A DNA stretch of 49,939 bases from Mizugakiibacter sediminis (GTDB taxonomy: Bacteria > Pseudomonadota > Gammaproteobacteria > Xanthomonadales > Rhodanobacteraceae), in assembly GCF_000953855.2 (NCBI RefSeq), contig NZ_DF970248.1:1-49939 (forward strand), written 5' to 3'. Shown piece after piece: positions 17,438-30,262 of this stretch. Below the pieces are notes generated by a model, which had not been told where the DNA came from, made no database searches, and saw only the letters and a list, made by a program, of their open reading frames with translations. A program made the translations under genes and the position numbers. Each line of letters starts with the position of its first letter. Position 1 is the first letter of the stretch.

Positions 17438-18949
17438 ATGGGCCCGATCGACAAACTGAAAGAGATGCGCGCCTGCGGCGGCCGCATCCGGACTCCCGGT
17501 CTGGACGACGCCACGGTCGAGCGCTTCGTCGCGCGCGACGCCGCGCTGGCCGGGGCCATCGAGGATGCCTACGCGCTGCACCGCGGGCTGCGCGCGTCGA
17601 TGGCCGACTTCCTCGCCCTCGAAGAGCAGGAACAGATCCGCCGCGTGCAGGCCGGCTTCGTCAATTTCTATCCCGACGACGCGGTCAACCCGTACGTGGC
17701 GCTGGCCGCGCGCGGCCCCTGGATCGTCACCCTGAAGGGCGCGGTGATCCACGACAGCGGCGGCTACGGCATGCTCGGCTTCGGCCATACGCCGCAGCCG
17801 GTGCTGGAAGCGATGGCGAAGCCGGCGCCGATGGCCAACGTGATGACGCCGAATCTCGCCCAGCTGCGCTTCAGCGAGGCGGTGCGCCGCGAGATCGGCC
17901 ACACCCGCGGCGGCTGCCCGTACGTGCAGTTCCTCTGCCTCAACTCCGGCTCGGAGTCGGTGTCGCTGGCCGGCCGCTTCGCCGACGTCAACGCCAGGCT
18001 GATGACCGAGCCGGGCGCGCGCCATGCCGGCCGCACGATCAAGCGCCTGGCGGTCAAGGGCGCGTTCCACGGCCGCACCGAGCGTCCGGCGATCTATTCG
18101 GACTCCTCGCGCAAGACCTACCAGCAGCACCTCGCCAGCTTCCGCCACGAGGACACGCTGATCACCGTCGAGCCCTACAGCGTCGAGCAGCTGCGCGCCG
18201 CGTTCGCGGAGGCGGACAAGCAGGGCTGGTTCATCGAGGCGATGTTCCTCGAGCCGGTGATGGGCGAAGGCGATCCGGGCCGCGCCGTCACGCCGGAGTT
18301 CTACCGGGCCGCGCGCGAACTCACCCAGGCGCACGGCACGCTGCTGCTGGTGGACTCGATCCAGGCCGGCCTGCGCGCGCATGGCGTGCTGTCGATCGTC
18401 GACTATCCGGGCTTCGAGGGCCTGGAAGCGCCGGACCTCGAGACCTATTCGAAGGCGCTGAACGCGGGCCAGTACCCGCTGTCGGTGCTGGCGGTCAACG
18501 CGCGCGCCGCCGCGCTGTACCGCAAGGGCATCTACGGCAACACCATGACCACCAATCCGCGCGCGCTGGAAGTGGCCTGCGCGGTGCTCGGCATGCTCAC
18601 CCCCGAGGTACGCGCCAACATCCGCGCGCGCGGTCGCGAGTTCGTCGACAAGCTCGGCAGGCTGAAGGACGAGCTGGGCGGCCTGATCACCAAGGTGCAG
18701 GGCACCGGCCTGCTGTTCTCCTGCGAGCTGGCGCCGGTGTTCAAGTGCTACGGCGCCGGCAGCATCGAGGAGTACCTGCGCGAGCGCGGCATCGGCGTGA
18801 TCCACGGCGGCGCCAACTCGCTGCGCTTCACGCCGCACTTCGACATCGGCGGCGAAGAGGTCGACCTGATCATCGCGCACGTGCGCCAGGCGCTGCGCGA
18901 GGGGCCGCGCCAGGACGCCGCGACGCCGGTCAAGGCGGCGGCCGCCTGA
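17438..18949 (+). CDS. Class-III PLP-dependent aminotransferase, substrate unknown
   Basis: The 503-aa protein has the aminotransferase class-III fold. It shows LNSGSESVSLAGRFADV (phosphate-binding region), FHGRTE, LLLVDSIQAGLRAHG (Asp306, ring-nitrogen contact) and the Schiff-base lysine Lys339 in ETYSKALNAGQYPLSV. An N-terminal extension of about 80 residues precedes the core, longer than in ornithine or GABA aminotransferases. I cannot assign the substrate; relatives include lysine- and diamine-acting enzymes. GGAGGAGGA precedes the ATG. The gene stands alone, convergent with pip. Confidence 0.85.
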   Translation: MGPIDKLKEMRACGGRIRTPGLDDATVERFVARDAALAGAIEDAYALHRGLRASMADFLALEEQEQIRRVQAGFVNFYPDDAVNPYVALAARGPWIVTLKGAVIHDSGGYGMLGFGHTPQPVLEAMAKPAPMANVMTPNLAQLRFSEAVRREIGHTRGGCPYVQFLCLNSGSESVSLAGRFADVNARLMTEPGARHAGRTIKRLAVKGAFHGRTERPAIYSDSSRKTYQQHLASFRHEDTLITVEPYSVEQLRAAFAEADKQGWFIEAMFLEPVMGEGDPGRAVTPEFYRAARELTQAHGTLLLVDSIQAGLRAHGVLSIVDYPGFEGLEAPDLETYSKALNAGQYPLSVLAVNARAAALYRKGIYGNTMTTNPRALEVACAVLGMLTPEVRANIRARGREFVDKLGRLKDELGGLITKVQGTGLLFSCELAPVFKCYGAGSIEEYLRERGIGVIHGGANSLRFTPHFDIGGEEVDLIIAHVRQALREGPRQDAATPVKAAAA

Positions 18950-19025
18950 TCCGGCGGAAAACCTGCGGACGGGTGCGCCCCACCCGCCCGCGGCGCGCGG
19001 GCGACGCGTCTCCGGCAGGCCGGGT

Positions 19026-20177
<1,152 letters not shown>

Positions 20178-20534
20178 TCAGCGGCGCAGGATCTGCAGCA
20201 CTTCCTCCAGCTCCATGCGCACCTGGCGCACGATCTGGTTGGAAATGCTGGCTTCCACGCGCGCCTGCGCGCCTTCCAGGCGCTGGCGCGCGCCGGTGAT
20301 GGTGAAGCCCTGCTCGTACAGCAGCGAGCGGATCTGCCGGATCATCAGCACGTCGTGGCGCTGGTAGTAGCGCCGGTTGCCGCGCCGCTTCACCGGTTTC
20401 AGCGCCGGGAATTCCTGTTCCCAGTAGCGCAGCACGTGCGGCTTCACCCCGCACAGCTCGCTGACCTCGCCGATGGTGAAGTAGCGCTTGGCCGGGATCG
20501 CCGGCAGCTCGCTGTTACTCCCCTGATCCAGCAT
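20178..20534 (-). CDS. MerR-family transcriptional regulator (ihfA-linked type)
   Basis: The 118-aa protein has a MerR winged-helix DNA-binding domain (about residues 17-85; [28 protein letters not shown], then [19 protein letters not shown]). A short helical tail for dimerisation follows, with no metal- or drug-binding domain. It starts inside the 3' end of ihfA (20-bp overlap) and is therefore translated with it. Its targets are unknown. Confidence 0.9.
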   Translation of the reverse strand: MLDQGSNSELPAIPAKRYFTIGEVSELCGVKPHVLRYWEQEFPALKPVKRRGNRRYYQRHDVLMIRQIRSLLYEQGFTITGARQRLEGAQARVEASISNQIVRQVRMELEEVLQILRR

Positions 20535-20814
20535 AGGCCTCGACCCGCACCTTGAGTTTCTGTCCCGGACGGAACGTGACCACGCGCCGGGCGGAGATCG
20601 GAATCTCCTCGCCCGTCTTGGGGTTACGACCGGGACGCTGATTCTTCTGGCGCAGGTCGAAGTTGCCGAACCCCGACAGCTTGACCTGCTCCCCCCGTTC
20701 CAGCGCCTCGCGCACGACCTCGAAGAACGCGTCGACGAATTCCTTGGCCTCGCGCTTGTTCAGGCCGACGTCCACGAACAGACGTTCAGCCATTTCCGCC
20801 TTGGTCAGCGCCAT
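20515..20814 (-). CDS. ihfA: Integration host factor subunit alpha
   Basis: The 99-aa protein is a HU/IHF fold protein: [27 protein letters not shown], then [44 protein letters not shown], which contains the DNA-intercalating [10 protein letters not shown] arm. It bends DNA as a heterodimer with IHF-beta. The pheT stop (20816-20818) and the ihfA ATG (20814) are separated by one base, so translation is coupled. Confidence 0.96.
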   Translation of the reverse strand: MALTKAEMAERLFVDVGLNKREAKEFVDAFFEVVREALERGEQVKLSGFGNFDLRQKNQRPGRNPKTGEEIPISARRVVTFRPGQKLKVRVEAYAGSGE

Positions 20815-20815
20815 G

Positions 20816-23197
20816 TCAGCCTCGCAACTTCGCCCTGCATTCGCGTTCCAGCGCGGCGACCGCCGAAGCCACACAGCGATCCGCGTCTTCGTCCGTAAGC
20901 GTGCGGGAACGATCCTGCAAAATCAAGCCCATAGCGACACTCTTTCGTCCATCGCCCAAACCCGGGCCGCTGTAGCGGTCGAACACGAACAAGTCCGCGA
21001 GCTGCGCTCCCACCGCGCGGCGCACCGTGGCCTCGAGCGTATCCCAGGCCACCTCCTCGGGCAGCTCCACGGCGATGTCGCGGCGCACCATCGGGAAGCG
21101 CGAAACCGGCTCGGCACGCGGCACGCGACGCTGCGCCAACGCCTCCAGTTCCACCTCGAACGCGTAGACGTCGCCTCCCAGGTCCAGCGCCTTGGCCAGA
21201 CGCGGATGCAACGCGCCGACATGGCCCACCGGCCTGCCGTCGCGCAGCACGCGCGCGCCGCGACCGGGGTGCAGCCAGGCCGGCAGCCCTTCGGTGTCGT
21301 AGCGCCATGCGCCCGGCTCGCCGCCCAGCGCGCACAGCGACTGCAAATCCCCCTTGAGATCGAAGAAATCCGAGGCGCGGGCCGGCTCTCCCCATTGTTC
21401 GGCCGCCGCCTCCCCGCAGGCCACCGCAGCGACCCGCGCCGTCTCCAACGGTGCCCCGTTCCCGGCGAGGAAACTGCGACCGATTTCAAACAGCCGCACG
21501 CGCGCCTGCTGGCGGTTGCGGTTGAGCGCCAACGCCTGCACCAGGCCCGGCAGCAGCGAGGTGCGCATCACCGCCAGGTCGGCCGACAGGGGGTTGGCCA
21601 ACGCGACCGCGCCGTCCTCCAGCCCCCAAGTCCGCAGCAGGTCGGCACCGACGAAGGCATAGCAGATCGCCTCCTGGTAACCGCGCGCGGCCATCTGTTC
21701 GCGCAGCGCCGCCTCCGGCAGCCGCGCTTCGCTCTCCGGCGCCAGCGCGAACGCGCCCGCGGGCAGGCGGGCGGGGATGCGCGCATAGCCGTGGACGCGC
21801 GCGACTTCCTCGATCAGGTCTTCCTCGCGTTCGATGTCGAAGCGGCGGCTGGGCGGCGTGACGCGCCAGCCGTCGTCGTCGGCCGCCACGGTCATGCCCA
21901 GCGCGGTCAGCATGCGCGCCACCTCGGCGTCCGCCACCGCGACACCGAGCACGCGCGTCAGCCGCGCGCGGCGCAGGCGCACCGATGGGCGCGAAGGCAG
22001 GTCCTGCGCGCGCTCGGCGCTGCAGACCGGCCCTGCGGTGCCGCCGGCGATCGACAGCAGCAACGCGGTGGCGCGCTCCAGCGCGAGGCGCGGCAGCTCC
22101 GGATCGACGCCGCGCTCGAAACGGTGCGCCGCATCGCTGCTGAGACCGAGGCGGCGCGCCCGACCCATGATCGCCGGCGGCGCGAAGTGCGCGCTCTCCA
22201 GGAACACGTTGCGCGTGTCGCCGGTGACGCGCGAGGCCATCCCGCCCATCACGCCGGCCAGCGCCAACGGCCGCGCTTCGTCGGCGATCAGCAGGAAGCC
22301 CTCGTCGAGCTTCGCTTCGGTGCCGTCCAGCAGGGTCAGCGTCTCGCCGGGACGCGCGCGGCGCACCACGATGTCGCCGTCGAGCTTGTCGTCGTCGAAC
22401 GCATGCAACGGCTGGCCCAGCTCCAGCATCACGTAGTTGGTGACGTCGACCACCGCCGCGATCGGCCGCAGGCCCGCGCGGCGCAGGCGCTCGGCCATCC
22501 ACAGCGGCGTCGGCGCGGCGGGATCGATGCCGGCGATCACGCGGCCGAGGTAGCGCGGGCAGTCGGCGCCGGCCTCGAGCCGGATGCCGCGCGTCGCGTC
22601 GGCGGCGGACGCCACCGGCTCGATGCGCGGCGGGCGCACCGCGCCGCCGAACTGCGCGGCGACATCGTAGGCCAGGCCGAGCATGCCGAGACAGTCGGGG
22701 CGGTTCGGGGTCAGCTTCAGCTCGATGCTGGCATCGGGCAGGCCGAGGTAGCGCGCCAGCGGGGTGCCGACCGGCGCGTCAGCCGGCAGCTCCAGCAGGC
22801 CGGAGGCGTCGGCGTCGAGGCCGAGCTCCTTTGCCGAGCACAGCATGCCCTGCGATTCCACGCCGCGCAGCCTGGCGGCCCGGATCGCCACGCCGTCCGG
22901 CAACCGCGCGCCGATCGTGGCCAGCGGCGCCTTCAGGCCAGGACGCGCATTGGGCGCGCCGCAGACGATCTGCAGCGGCGCGCCCTGCCCCACATGCACC
23001 GCGCACACGCGCAGACGGTCGGCGTCGGGATGCGGCCGCGCCTCGACGATCTCGGCCACGACCACGCCGTCCAGGCCGCCGCCGAGCGCGCTCACCGATT
23101 CGACCTCGAGGCCGGACATGGTGAGCCGTTCGACCAGCGCCGCGCGGTCCGCCGGCACATCCACCAGTTCGCGCAGCCAGTTCTCGCTGAATTTCAC
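20816..23197 (-). CDS. pheT: Phenylalanyl-tRNA synthetase beta subunit
   Basis: The 793-aa protein is the usual length (E. coli 795). Domains in order: tRNA-binding EMAP-like domain (about 40-150), B5 domain (about 400-475) and the C-terminal FDX-ACB anticodon-binding domain (about 700-793; [19 protein letters not shown]). The start is GTG at 23197, giving [13 protein letters not shown], the family N-terminus; the longer ATG frame upstream runs through heptamer repeats. The pheS-pheT gap of 253 bp is unusually large for these genes. Confidence 0.95.
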   Translation of the reverse strand: MKFSENWLRELVDVPADRAALVERLTMSGLEVESVSALGGGLDGVVVAEIVEARPHPDADRLRVCAVHVGQGAPLQIVCGAPNARPGLKAPLATIGARLPDGVAIRAARLRGVESQGMLCSAKELGLDADASGLLELPADAPVGTPLARYLGLPDASIELKLTPNRPDCLGMLGLAYDVAAQFGGAVRPPRIEPVASAADATRGIRLEAGADCPRYLGRVIAGIDPAAPTPLWMAERLRRAGLRPIAAVVDVTNYVMLELGQPLHAFDDDKLDGDIVVRRARPGETLTLLDGTEAKLDEGFLLIADEARPLALAGVMGGMASRVTGDTRNVFLESAHFAPPAIMGRARRLGLSSDAAHRFERGVDPELPRLALERATALLLSIAGGTAGPVCSAERAQDLPSRPSVRLRRARLTRVLGVAVADAEVARMLTALGMTVAADDDGWRVTPPSRRFDIEREEDLIEEVARVHGYARIPARLPAGAFALAPESEARLPEAALREQMAARGYQEAICYAFVGADLLRTWGLEDGAVALANPLSADLAVMRTSLLPGLVQALALNRNRQQARVRLFEIGRSFLAGNGAPLETARVAAVACGEAAAEQWGEPARASDFFDLKGDLQSLCALGGEPGAWRYDTEGLPAWLHPGRGARVLRDGRPVGHVGALHPRLAKALDLGGDVYAFEVELEALAQRRVPRAEPVSRFPMVRRDIAVELPEEVAWDTLEATVRRAVGAQLADLFVFDRYSGPGLGDGRKSVAMGLILQDRSRTLTDEDADRCVASAVAALERECRAKLRG

Positions 23198-23209
23198 GGC
23201 GTACTCCGC

Positions 23210-23237
23210 GGGACTCGGAACTCGGGACTCGGGACTC
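23210..23237 (+). repeat. Heptamer array GGGACTC type between pheS and pheT
   Basis: Units: GGGACTC, GGAACTC, GGGACTC, GGGACTC. They lie 13 bp upstream of the pheT start, where its ribosome-binding site would be expected. A degenerate array in the opposite orientation (GCGTCCCGAGTGCC-like, about 23415-23450) lies at the other side of the same gap, against the pheS stop. Confidence 0.8.
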
Positions 23238-23450
23238 GGGCGAGGCGGCACGCCCTCGTGTGCGGCACGCGGCATGCCGCTTTCCGCGTTTTCGGGAAGC
23301 ACGACGTTTTCCGGCAATCGTCGAGCAGGCGTGTCATGGCGTCGACTCCAACGGTGGCGCACGAGAACGGAGGCATCCGGACAGGACCGGAGCCGGCGAC
23401 GCGTCCGCGTCCCGTCGAGCCCCGCGTCCCGAGTGCCGCGTCCCGCGCCA

Positions 23451-24563
<1,113 letters not shown>

Positions 24564-24923
24564 TTACGCGGCCAGGCTGGCCTTCGCTTTCTCGGCGAGC
24601 GCGCCGAACGCCTTGAGGTCGTGCACCGCAAGGTCGGCCAGCACCTTGCGGTCGACCGCGACCTGCGCCTTGGCCAGGCCGTTGATCAGCCGGCTGTAGG
24701 ACAGGCCGAACTGGCGGGCCGCGGCGTTGATGCGCACGATCCACAGCGCGCGGAACTGGCGCTTGCGCTGCTTGCGGCCGATGTAGGCGTACTGGCCGGC
24801 CTTGGTGACGGCCTGCTTGGCGACGCGCAGGACCTTGCGGCGCGCGTTGTAGTAGCCCTTGGCCTGGCCGATGATCTTCTTGTGACGACGACGGGCGGTT
24901 ACGCCACGCTTGACACGAGCCAT
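24564..24923 (-). CDS. rplT: 50S ribosomal protein L20
   Basis: The 119-aa basic protein is full length, with [25 protein letters not shown] at the N-terminus (rRNA-binding extension) and the conserved [11 protein letters not shown] segment. It is 18 bp downstream of rpmI. In E. coli L20 also represses its own operon by binding the leader upstream of rpmI. Confidence 0.98.
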   Translation of the reverse strand: MARVKRGVTARRRHKKIIGQAKGYYNARRKVLRVAKQAVTKAGQYAYIGRKQRKRQFRALWIVRINAAARQFGLSYSRLINGLAKAQVAVDRKVLADLAVHDLKAFGALAEKAKASLAA

Positions 24924-24941
24924 GGTGGTGACCTCCTCGTC

Positions 24942-25139
24942 TTACAGGTAGGGCAGCATGCGCGCGACGCTCTTCTGGTCGCACTCGCGCACGTGGTTGG
25001 GGGCGCGCAGGGCGCGCTTACGCTTGGTCGCCTTCTTGGTGAGGATGTGCGACTTGAAGGCGTGGCCGGCCTTGAACTTGCCGGAGGCGGTCTTGCGGAA
25101 CCGCTTGGCGGCGGCCCGGTTGGTCTTGATCTTGGGCAT
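24942..25139 (-). CDS. rpmI: 50S ribosomal protein L35
   Basis: The 65-aa basic protein [20 protein letters not shown]... ending SVARMLPYL is a standard bacterial L35. The ATG at 25139 is internal to a longer open frame but matches the family start. It is separated from infC by an unusually long, hairpin-rich 420-bp gap. Confidence 0.98.
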   Translation of the reverse strand: MPKIKTNRAAAKRFRKTASGKFKAGHAFKSHILTKKATKRKRALRAPNHVRECDQKSVARMLPYL

Positions 25140-25221
25140 GTCGATGCTCCAACGACGGTTATTGGACTGATCCGGGCGACGGCCGCAGCCGCGCTTTCCA
25201 TCCCTGCCCGAACCGGCTTGT

Positions 25222-25491
25222 GGATCCGCCGGAGCGGATCCTTGCTGCGCCGCCGGCCGCCTCCGCGGCCGGCGGGATGCCCTTGCGGGCGAAACCGGCT
25301 TCCTCTGCGGGCCGAAAGGCGCCGCAGGGCCGCCTAGTCTACCCGATCGGAAGCGGGCCGGCTCGCGCAAGCGGGAAACCCGGCCCTCGACGCAAACCTG
25401 CCCCTCACGCCTTGATCCCGTCGGCGCGAGATGCGCTTCGACGCATCTCGCGTCACTTCGCGGCTCGCCCTCTCCCGTCGGCGGGAGAGGG
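25222..25491. promoter_or_regulatory. Hairpin-rich infC-rpmI leader
   Basis: The 420-bp gap 25140-25559 holds no gene but at least five strong stems: 25222-25241 (8 bp, GGATCCGC), 25250-25275 (11 bp, CCGCCGGCCGC), 25305-25327 (9 bp with a bulge), 25425-25452 (11 bp, CGCGAGATGCG) and 25468-25491 (10 bp, CCCTCTCCCG). The last is of a common Xanthomonadales repeat type. In E. coli this gap contains the L20-binding translational operator. Whether these stems form such an operator, terminators, or mobile palindromes cannot be decided by eye. Confidence 0.5.
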
Positions 25492-25559
25492 GCACGCGAC
25501 GGGCCGCACGGGAGTCGCACCACTCCGCTTCTGTCGCGAGCCGACGCTCCCGGCCGGAA

Positions 25560-26087
25560 TCAACTCTTCTTCTTGGGGGCGATCATCATCACCATCTGCC
25601 GCCCCTCGAGCCGCGGGAACTGCTCGACCACGCCCTCCTCGCCCACATCCGCCTGGATGCGCTGGGCCAGGTTGTGGCCGAGTTCCTGATGCGACATTTC
25701 GCGGCCGCGGAAGCGGATGGTGACCTTGACCTTGTCGCCTTCCTCGAGGAAGCGAAGCATGTTGCGCAGCTTGATCTGGTAGTCGCCGACGTCCGTCGTG
25801 GGACGGAACTTCAGCTCCTTGATCTCGACCTGCTTCTGCTTCTTCTTCGCCGCCTGCGCCTTCTTCTGCTGCTCGAACTTGAACTTGCCGAAGTCCATGA
25901 TGCGGCAGACCGGCGGCTCGGCGTTCGGCTGGATCTCGACCAGATCCATGCCCGCGTCCTCGGCCATCCTCAGCGCCTCGTCGCGGGACAGGATGCCGAC
26001 CTGTTCCCCGTCGGCGCCGATCACGCGCACTCGCGGAACACGGATCTCGTGATTCCGGCGGGTGGCCTTGTTGTCGGTGGTGGCGAT
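25560..26087 (-). CDS. infC: Translation initiation factor IF-3, start at ATC
   Basis: The 175-aa IF-3 has [30 protein letters not shown] in the N-domain/linker and [18 protein letters not shown] in the C-domain. No ATG, GTG or TTG gives a complete N-terminal domain: the first canonical start (GTG, 26030) would remove 19 conserved residues ([19 protein letters not shown]). In frame, ATC at 26085-26087 gives that sequence, 6 bases after AGGA of GGGAGGAC. IF-3 genes typically use ATT or ATC, which IF-3 itself discriminates against, giving autoregulation. It follows thrS by 21 bp. Confidence 0.92.
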   Translation of the reverse strand: MATTDNKATRRNHEIRVPRVRVIGADGEQVGILSRDEALRMAEDAGMDLVEIQPNAEPPVCRIMDFGKFKFEQQKKAQAAKKKQKQVEIKELKFRPTTDVGDYQIKLRNMLRFLEEGDKVKVTIRFRGREMSHQELGHNLAQRIQADVGEEGVVEQFPRLEGRQMVMMIAPKKKS

Positions 26088-26108
26088 ACTGCGTCCTCCC
26101 AGCGGGTT

Positions 26109-28034
<1,926 letters not shown>

Positions 28035-28056
28035 GGATGGCCGGATCGCAAGCAAC

Positions 28057-28079
28057 AAAAAAGGGCGCGAGGCGCCCTT
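28057..28079 (-). terminator. Terminator-type hairpin inside the thrS leader (possible attenuator)
   Basis: On the minus strand AAGGGCGC-CTC-GCGCCCTT is a perfect 8-bp stem with a 3-base loop, and its last T residues form a run of six T. It ends only 22 bases before the thrS ATG and downstream of the only promoter candidate. A strong separate terminator (28253-28278) already closes the upstream gene. It therefore sits where an attenuator would. Confidence 0.6.
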
Positions 28080-28113
28080 GGGTCACAGACAAGGCAAGGC
28101 CGCGCGCGTCGGT

Positions 28114-28140
28114 TCAGCGTGGGAAGCGCGTAGTCCTCAT
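28114..28140 (-). CDS. Possible thrS leader peptide (MRTTRFPR)
   Basis: An 8-codon frame starting at ATG 28140 reads Met-Arg-Thr-Thr-Arg-Phe-Pro-Arg-stop, ending 35 bases before the terminator-type hairpin. It holds two adjacent threonine codons, but no strong ribosome-binding site is visible and so short a frame can occur by chance. It is listed only because of its position in a putative attenuator of an operon for threonyl- and phenylalanyl-tRNA synthetases. Confidence 0.2.
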   Translation of the reverse strand: MRTTRFPR

Positions 28141-28206
28141 GTCGCACACTCGACCGCCGGTTGCCCGCGGCCACCTCGTCGTGGTGATGGTGGAGAACCG
28201 GCGTCA

Positions 28207-28235
28207 AGCTTGGTCATCGCGGCGCCGCTTGTCAA
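28207..28235 (-). promoter_or_regulatory. Candidate thrS operon promoter
   Basis: A perfect -35 box TTGACA (28235-28230 on the minus strand) is followed after 17 bases by CAAGCT (28212-28207), a weak -10. Transcription would begin near 28200, giving a leader of about 165 bases. Confidence 0.45.
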
Positions 28236-28252
28236 TGCGGGGCCGCAAACGA

Positions 28253-28278
28253 CGAACCCCGCGCGGCGGCGGGGTTCG
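28253..28278. terminator. Terminator-like hairpin after the secreted propeller gene
   Basis: CGAACCCCGC (28253-28262) pairs perfectly with 28269-28278 around a 6-base loop. On the minus strand it is followed by TCGTTTG. It lies 27 bp past the stop codon of the gene at 28305-29888 and before the thrS promoter candidate. Confidence 0.65.
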
Positions 28279-28304
28279 CGTGCAACAGCGGTCGCCGACC
28301 GCGA

Positions 28305-29888
28305 TCAGCGGGCCGAATCCGCCCTTTCCCCGCCGCGACGGCGCTGTGTCGTCGCATCGACCGCCGATGCCCCGCTCGGCGCATGGCGATGCTCGCGCAG
28401 CGGGTCCTTCATCGTCCCGGCGGTATCGCCAAGCCGGTACCAGCGCGCGCCGTTCGATGCGTTTGCCGTCTGCTGCGAGTCGTCGTCGTTTGCGGCAGGC
28501 CCGTTGCTGGCACTGCTGGCGGGCGTCGCCGGCGTCGGCTCCACCGCCGGCGACGAGGACGGCGCAGCGGTGCTGCCGGAATCGTAGACGGCGAGGCGCT
28601 TCTTCAGGCCGGACGCAGGCACGGCCCCGGCCGGCAACTGCACCATGTACGCATCCACGTCCGTGTCGCTGCTCGAACCCCAGTTCGAGTTGAACAGGAT
28701 GCGCGTGAAGTCCCGGTTCACCGCCGCCTGCGGCTCCGACCAGTAGCCGGCCACGTTGCTGTGGTGGAACGCGATGTTGTAAATCCGCGGGTTCGCCTTC
28801 AGCTCCAGCGCGAACAGGTGGTCCATGTACCAGCGGTGCGGCCCCGTCCCCGCATAGGTGCCGATCAGCGCCCAGCCCGGCTTGTTGAACGCCTTCATCG
28901 ACACGTGCAGCGCCGTCGCGCTGCCGCTGATGTACGTCGGCATCAGGTCCGTGCGCACCCCGGTGTCCAGGTCCACCATGAAGATGTCGCCCAGGTTCGC
29001 CTGGAAGTCGATCGACACGTACACGTCGTCCCCGTTCGGCAGCACGCCAAGGTCCGAGTGCTCGCTCGAATGGTGCAACTGCACCCGCCGGCTGAAGTCC
29101 GGCGTGTAGGCATAGGTCCCGTCCAGCCACGACGGCACCACCCAGCGCCCCGACGGGCTCATGCTGATGTGGTCCGGACGGTTGCCGTTCGTGCTCATCG
29201 AACCCACCAGCCGGTTCTGCACCGTGTCCCACACGATCAGCCCCAGGCTGTTCCAGTTCGCGTCGTCCACCATCAGGCCCCAGTAGCGACCGTCCCGCGA
29301 CGGCGAGCCTTCCGACTTCGTCCACACGTGCGCCGCGCTCGGCCACGGCAGCTTGCCGGTGAAGTCCGCCACCGTGGTGATCGCCCCGGTGTCCACGTTC
29401 ATCGCATACAACTTCAGCCCGCCGTTGGTCGGCGTGAAGTACAGCTTCTTCGGGTCCACCGGGTCCCATTGCAGCTCGGCGTCGCCGGCCGGACCGTTCA
29501 GCACCTTGATGTACTTCAGCGTGTTGGCGTCGTACAGGTGCCAGTAGCCGCCGTCCGAATAGACGAAGAAGTAGCTCATGTCCGCGTTGAACGGCTCGCG
29601 GCGCGAGTAGTCGTTGCGCGCGAAGGTCGTCGGCGGCTCGACGTCATGCTGGGTCGCCCGCACCACGCAGGTGCCGAACACCGGATCCGTGGTGATCGCG
29701 CCCTTGGCCGGGCGCGCCAGGTTGGGCACGGCCGCATCGACCTGCCCTTGCGGCAGCTGGAAACCCGACGCGTAGAAATTCGCGCAGGGGCCGCCGGAAA
29801 CGGTCTGGGAGAACGTCGGCGCGCTGGCCACGCTGGCCAGCAGCCCGACTGCGAGCGCCACCGGGAGAAGCTTTCTGTTTGGGTACAT
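28305..29888 (-). CDS. Secreted protein of unknown function, probable beta-propeller
   Basis: The 527-aa protein has a signal peptide (about residues 1-29: KLLPVALAVGLLASVASA, cleaved near TFSQ). A region of about 400 residues follows with repeated blade-like segments such as YFFVYSDGGYWHLYDANTL, KLYAMNVDTGAITTVADF, NRLVGSMSTNGNRPDHISMSPSGRW and GDIFMVDLDTGVRTDLMP, suggesting a WD40/TolB-like propeller. A Pro/Ser/Ala linker (about 445-480) and a charged tail follow. Its pattern HSSEHSDLG is histidine-rich. I do not recognise a specific family. Lyase propellers (oligogalacturonate-lyase type) are one possibility. It is monocistronic, divergent from kmo, and starts at ATG 29888 after GAAGGTGA. 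Confidence 0.75.
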   Translation of the reverse strand: MYPNRKLLPVALAVGLLASVASAPTFSQTVSGGPCANFYASGFQLPQGQVDAAVPNLARPAKGAITTDPVFGTCVVRATQHDVEPPTTFARNDYSRREPFNADMSYFFVYSDGGYWHLYDANTLKYIKVLNGPAGDAELQWDPVDPKKLYFTPTNGGLKLYAMNVDTGAITTVADFTGKLPWPSAAHVWTKSEGSPSRDGRYWGLMVDDANWNSLGLIVWDTVQNRLVGSMSTNGNRPDHISMSPSGRWVVPSWLDGTYAYTPDFSRRVQLHHSSEHSDLGVLPNGDDVYVSIDFQANLGDIFMVDLDTGVRTDLMPTYISGSATALHVSMKAFNKPGWALIGTYAGTGPHRWYMDHLFALELKANPRIYNIAFHHSNVAGYWSEPQAAVNRDFTRILFNSNWGSSSDTDVDAYMVQLPAGAVPASGLKKRLAVYDSGSTAAPSSSPAVEPTPATPASSASNGPAANDDDSQQTANASNGARWYRLGDTAGTMKDPLREHRHAPSGASAVDATTQRRRGGERADSAR

Positions 29889-30262
29889 CGCGTCACCTTC
29901 GGTACTGCAACTGCAGGGGACGCGGACCTTAGCCCGCCCGTACGCACGCGAATTGCGAACGGGATCGCATTCGAGCGCGACCAGGGGCGGGATCACGCGC
30001 ATTTCGTGACGTGCGTTTCAGGAACATTCACGAAACAAATCAACGCGTTAAGAGTACATATTTCGAACATTGATAATCGCACATGAATATTTTTGTATAC
30101 ATTTTCTAAATTGTGGCCGTGATTCCGCCGCGGACCGCGCCATGGCGGCCGCGGCCATCGCGCATCCCCTGCTGCTGCGCGCGGGGACGGCGGCGGGGAT
30201 TGCAATTCGCGGCGCGCTTGCCGAGAGTGCGCGCACCTTCGACGACAGACCCACGCACGCGG
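29889..30262. other. Divergent intergenic region with an AT-rich core
   Basis: Most of 30035-30115 is strikingly AT-rich for this genome (runs such as AATATTTTTGTATAC), and it separates the secreted-protein gene from kmo. TTGATA at 30070-30075 followed by TGTATA at 30094-30099 (18-base spacing) could be a kmo promoter. The rest (30116-30262) is high-GC and looks like untranslated leader; frames extending kmo upstream look non-homologous. Confidence 0.4.

Noticed and set aside
23198-23362. 55-residue N-terminal extension of PheT
   Set aside because: Runs through GGGACTC repeats; the conserved N-terminus KFSENWL follows the GTG at 23197.
25560-26030. 156-aa version of IF-3 from GTG
   Set aside because: Lacks conserved N-terminal residues that are present in frame up to the ATC at 26087.
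28141-28217. Frame MTKLDAGSPPSPRR and runs of His (CACCATCACCAC) or Thr codons upstream of thrS
   Set aside because: The Met frame starts upstream of the predicted transcription start, and the His/Thr runs have no start codon in their frames; not a convincing attenuator peptide.
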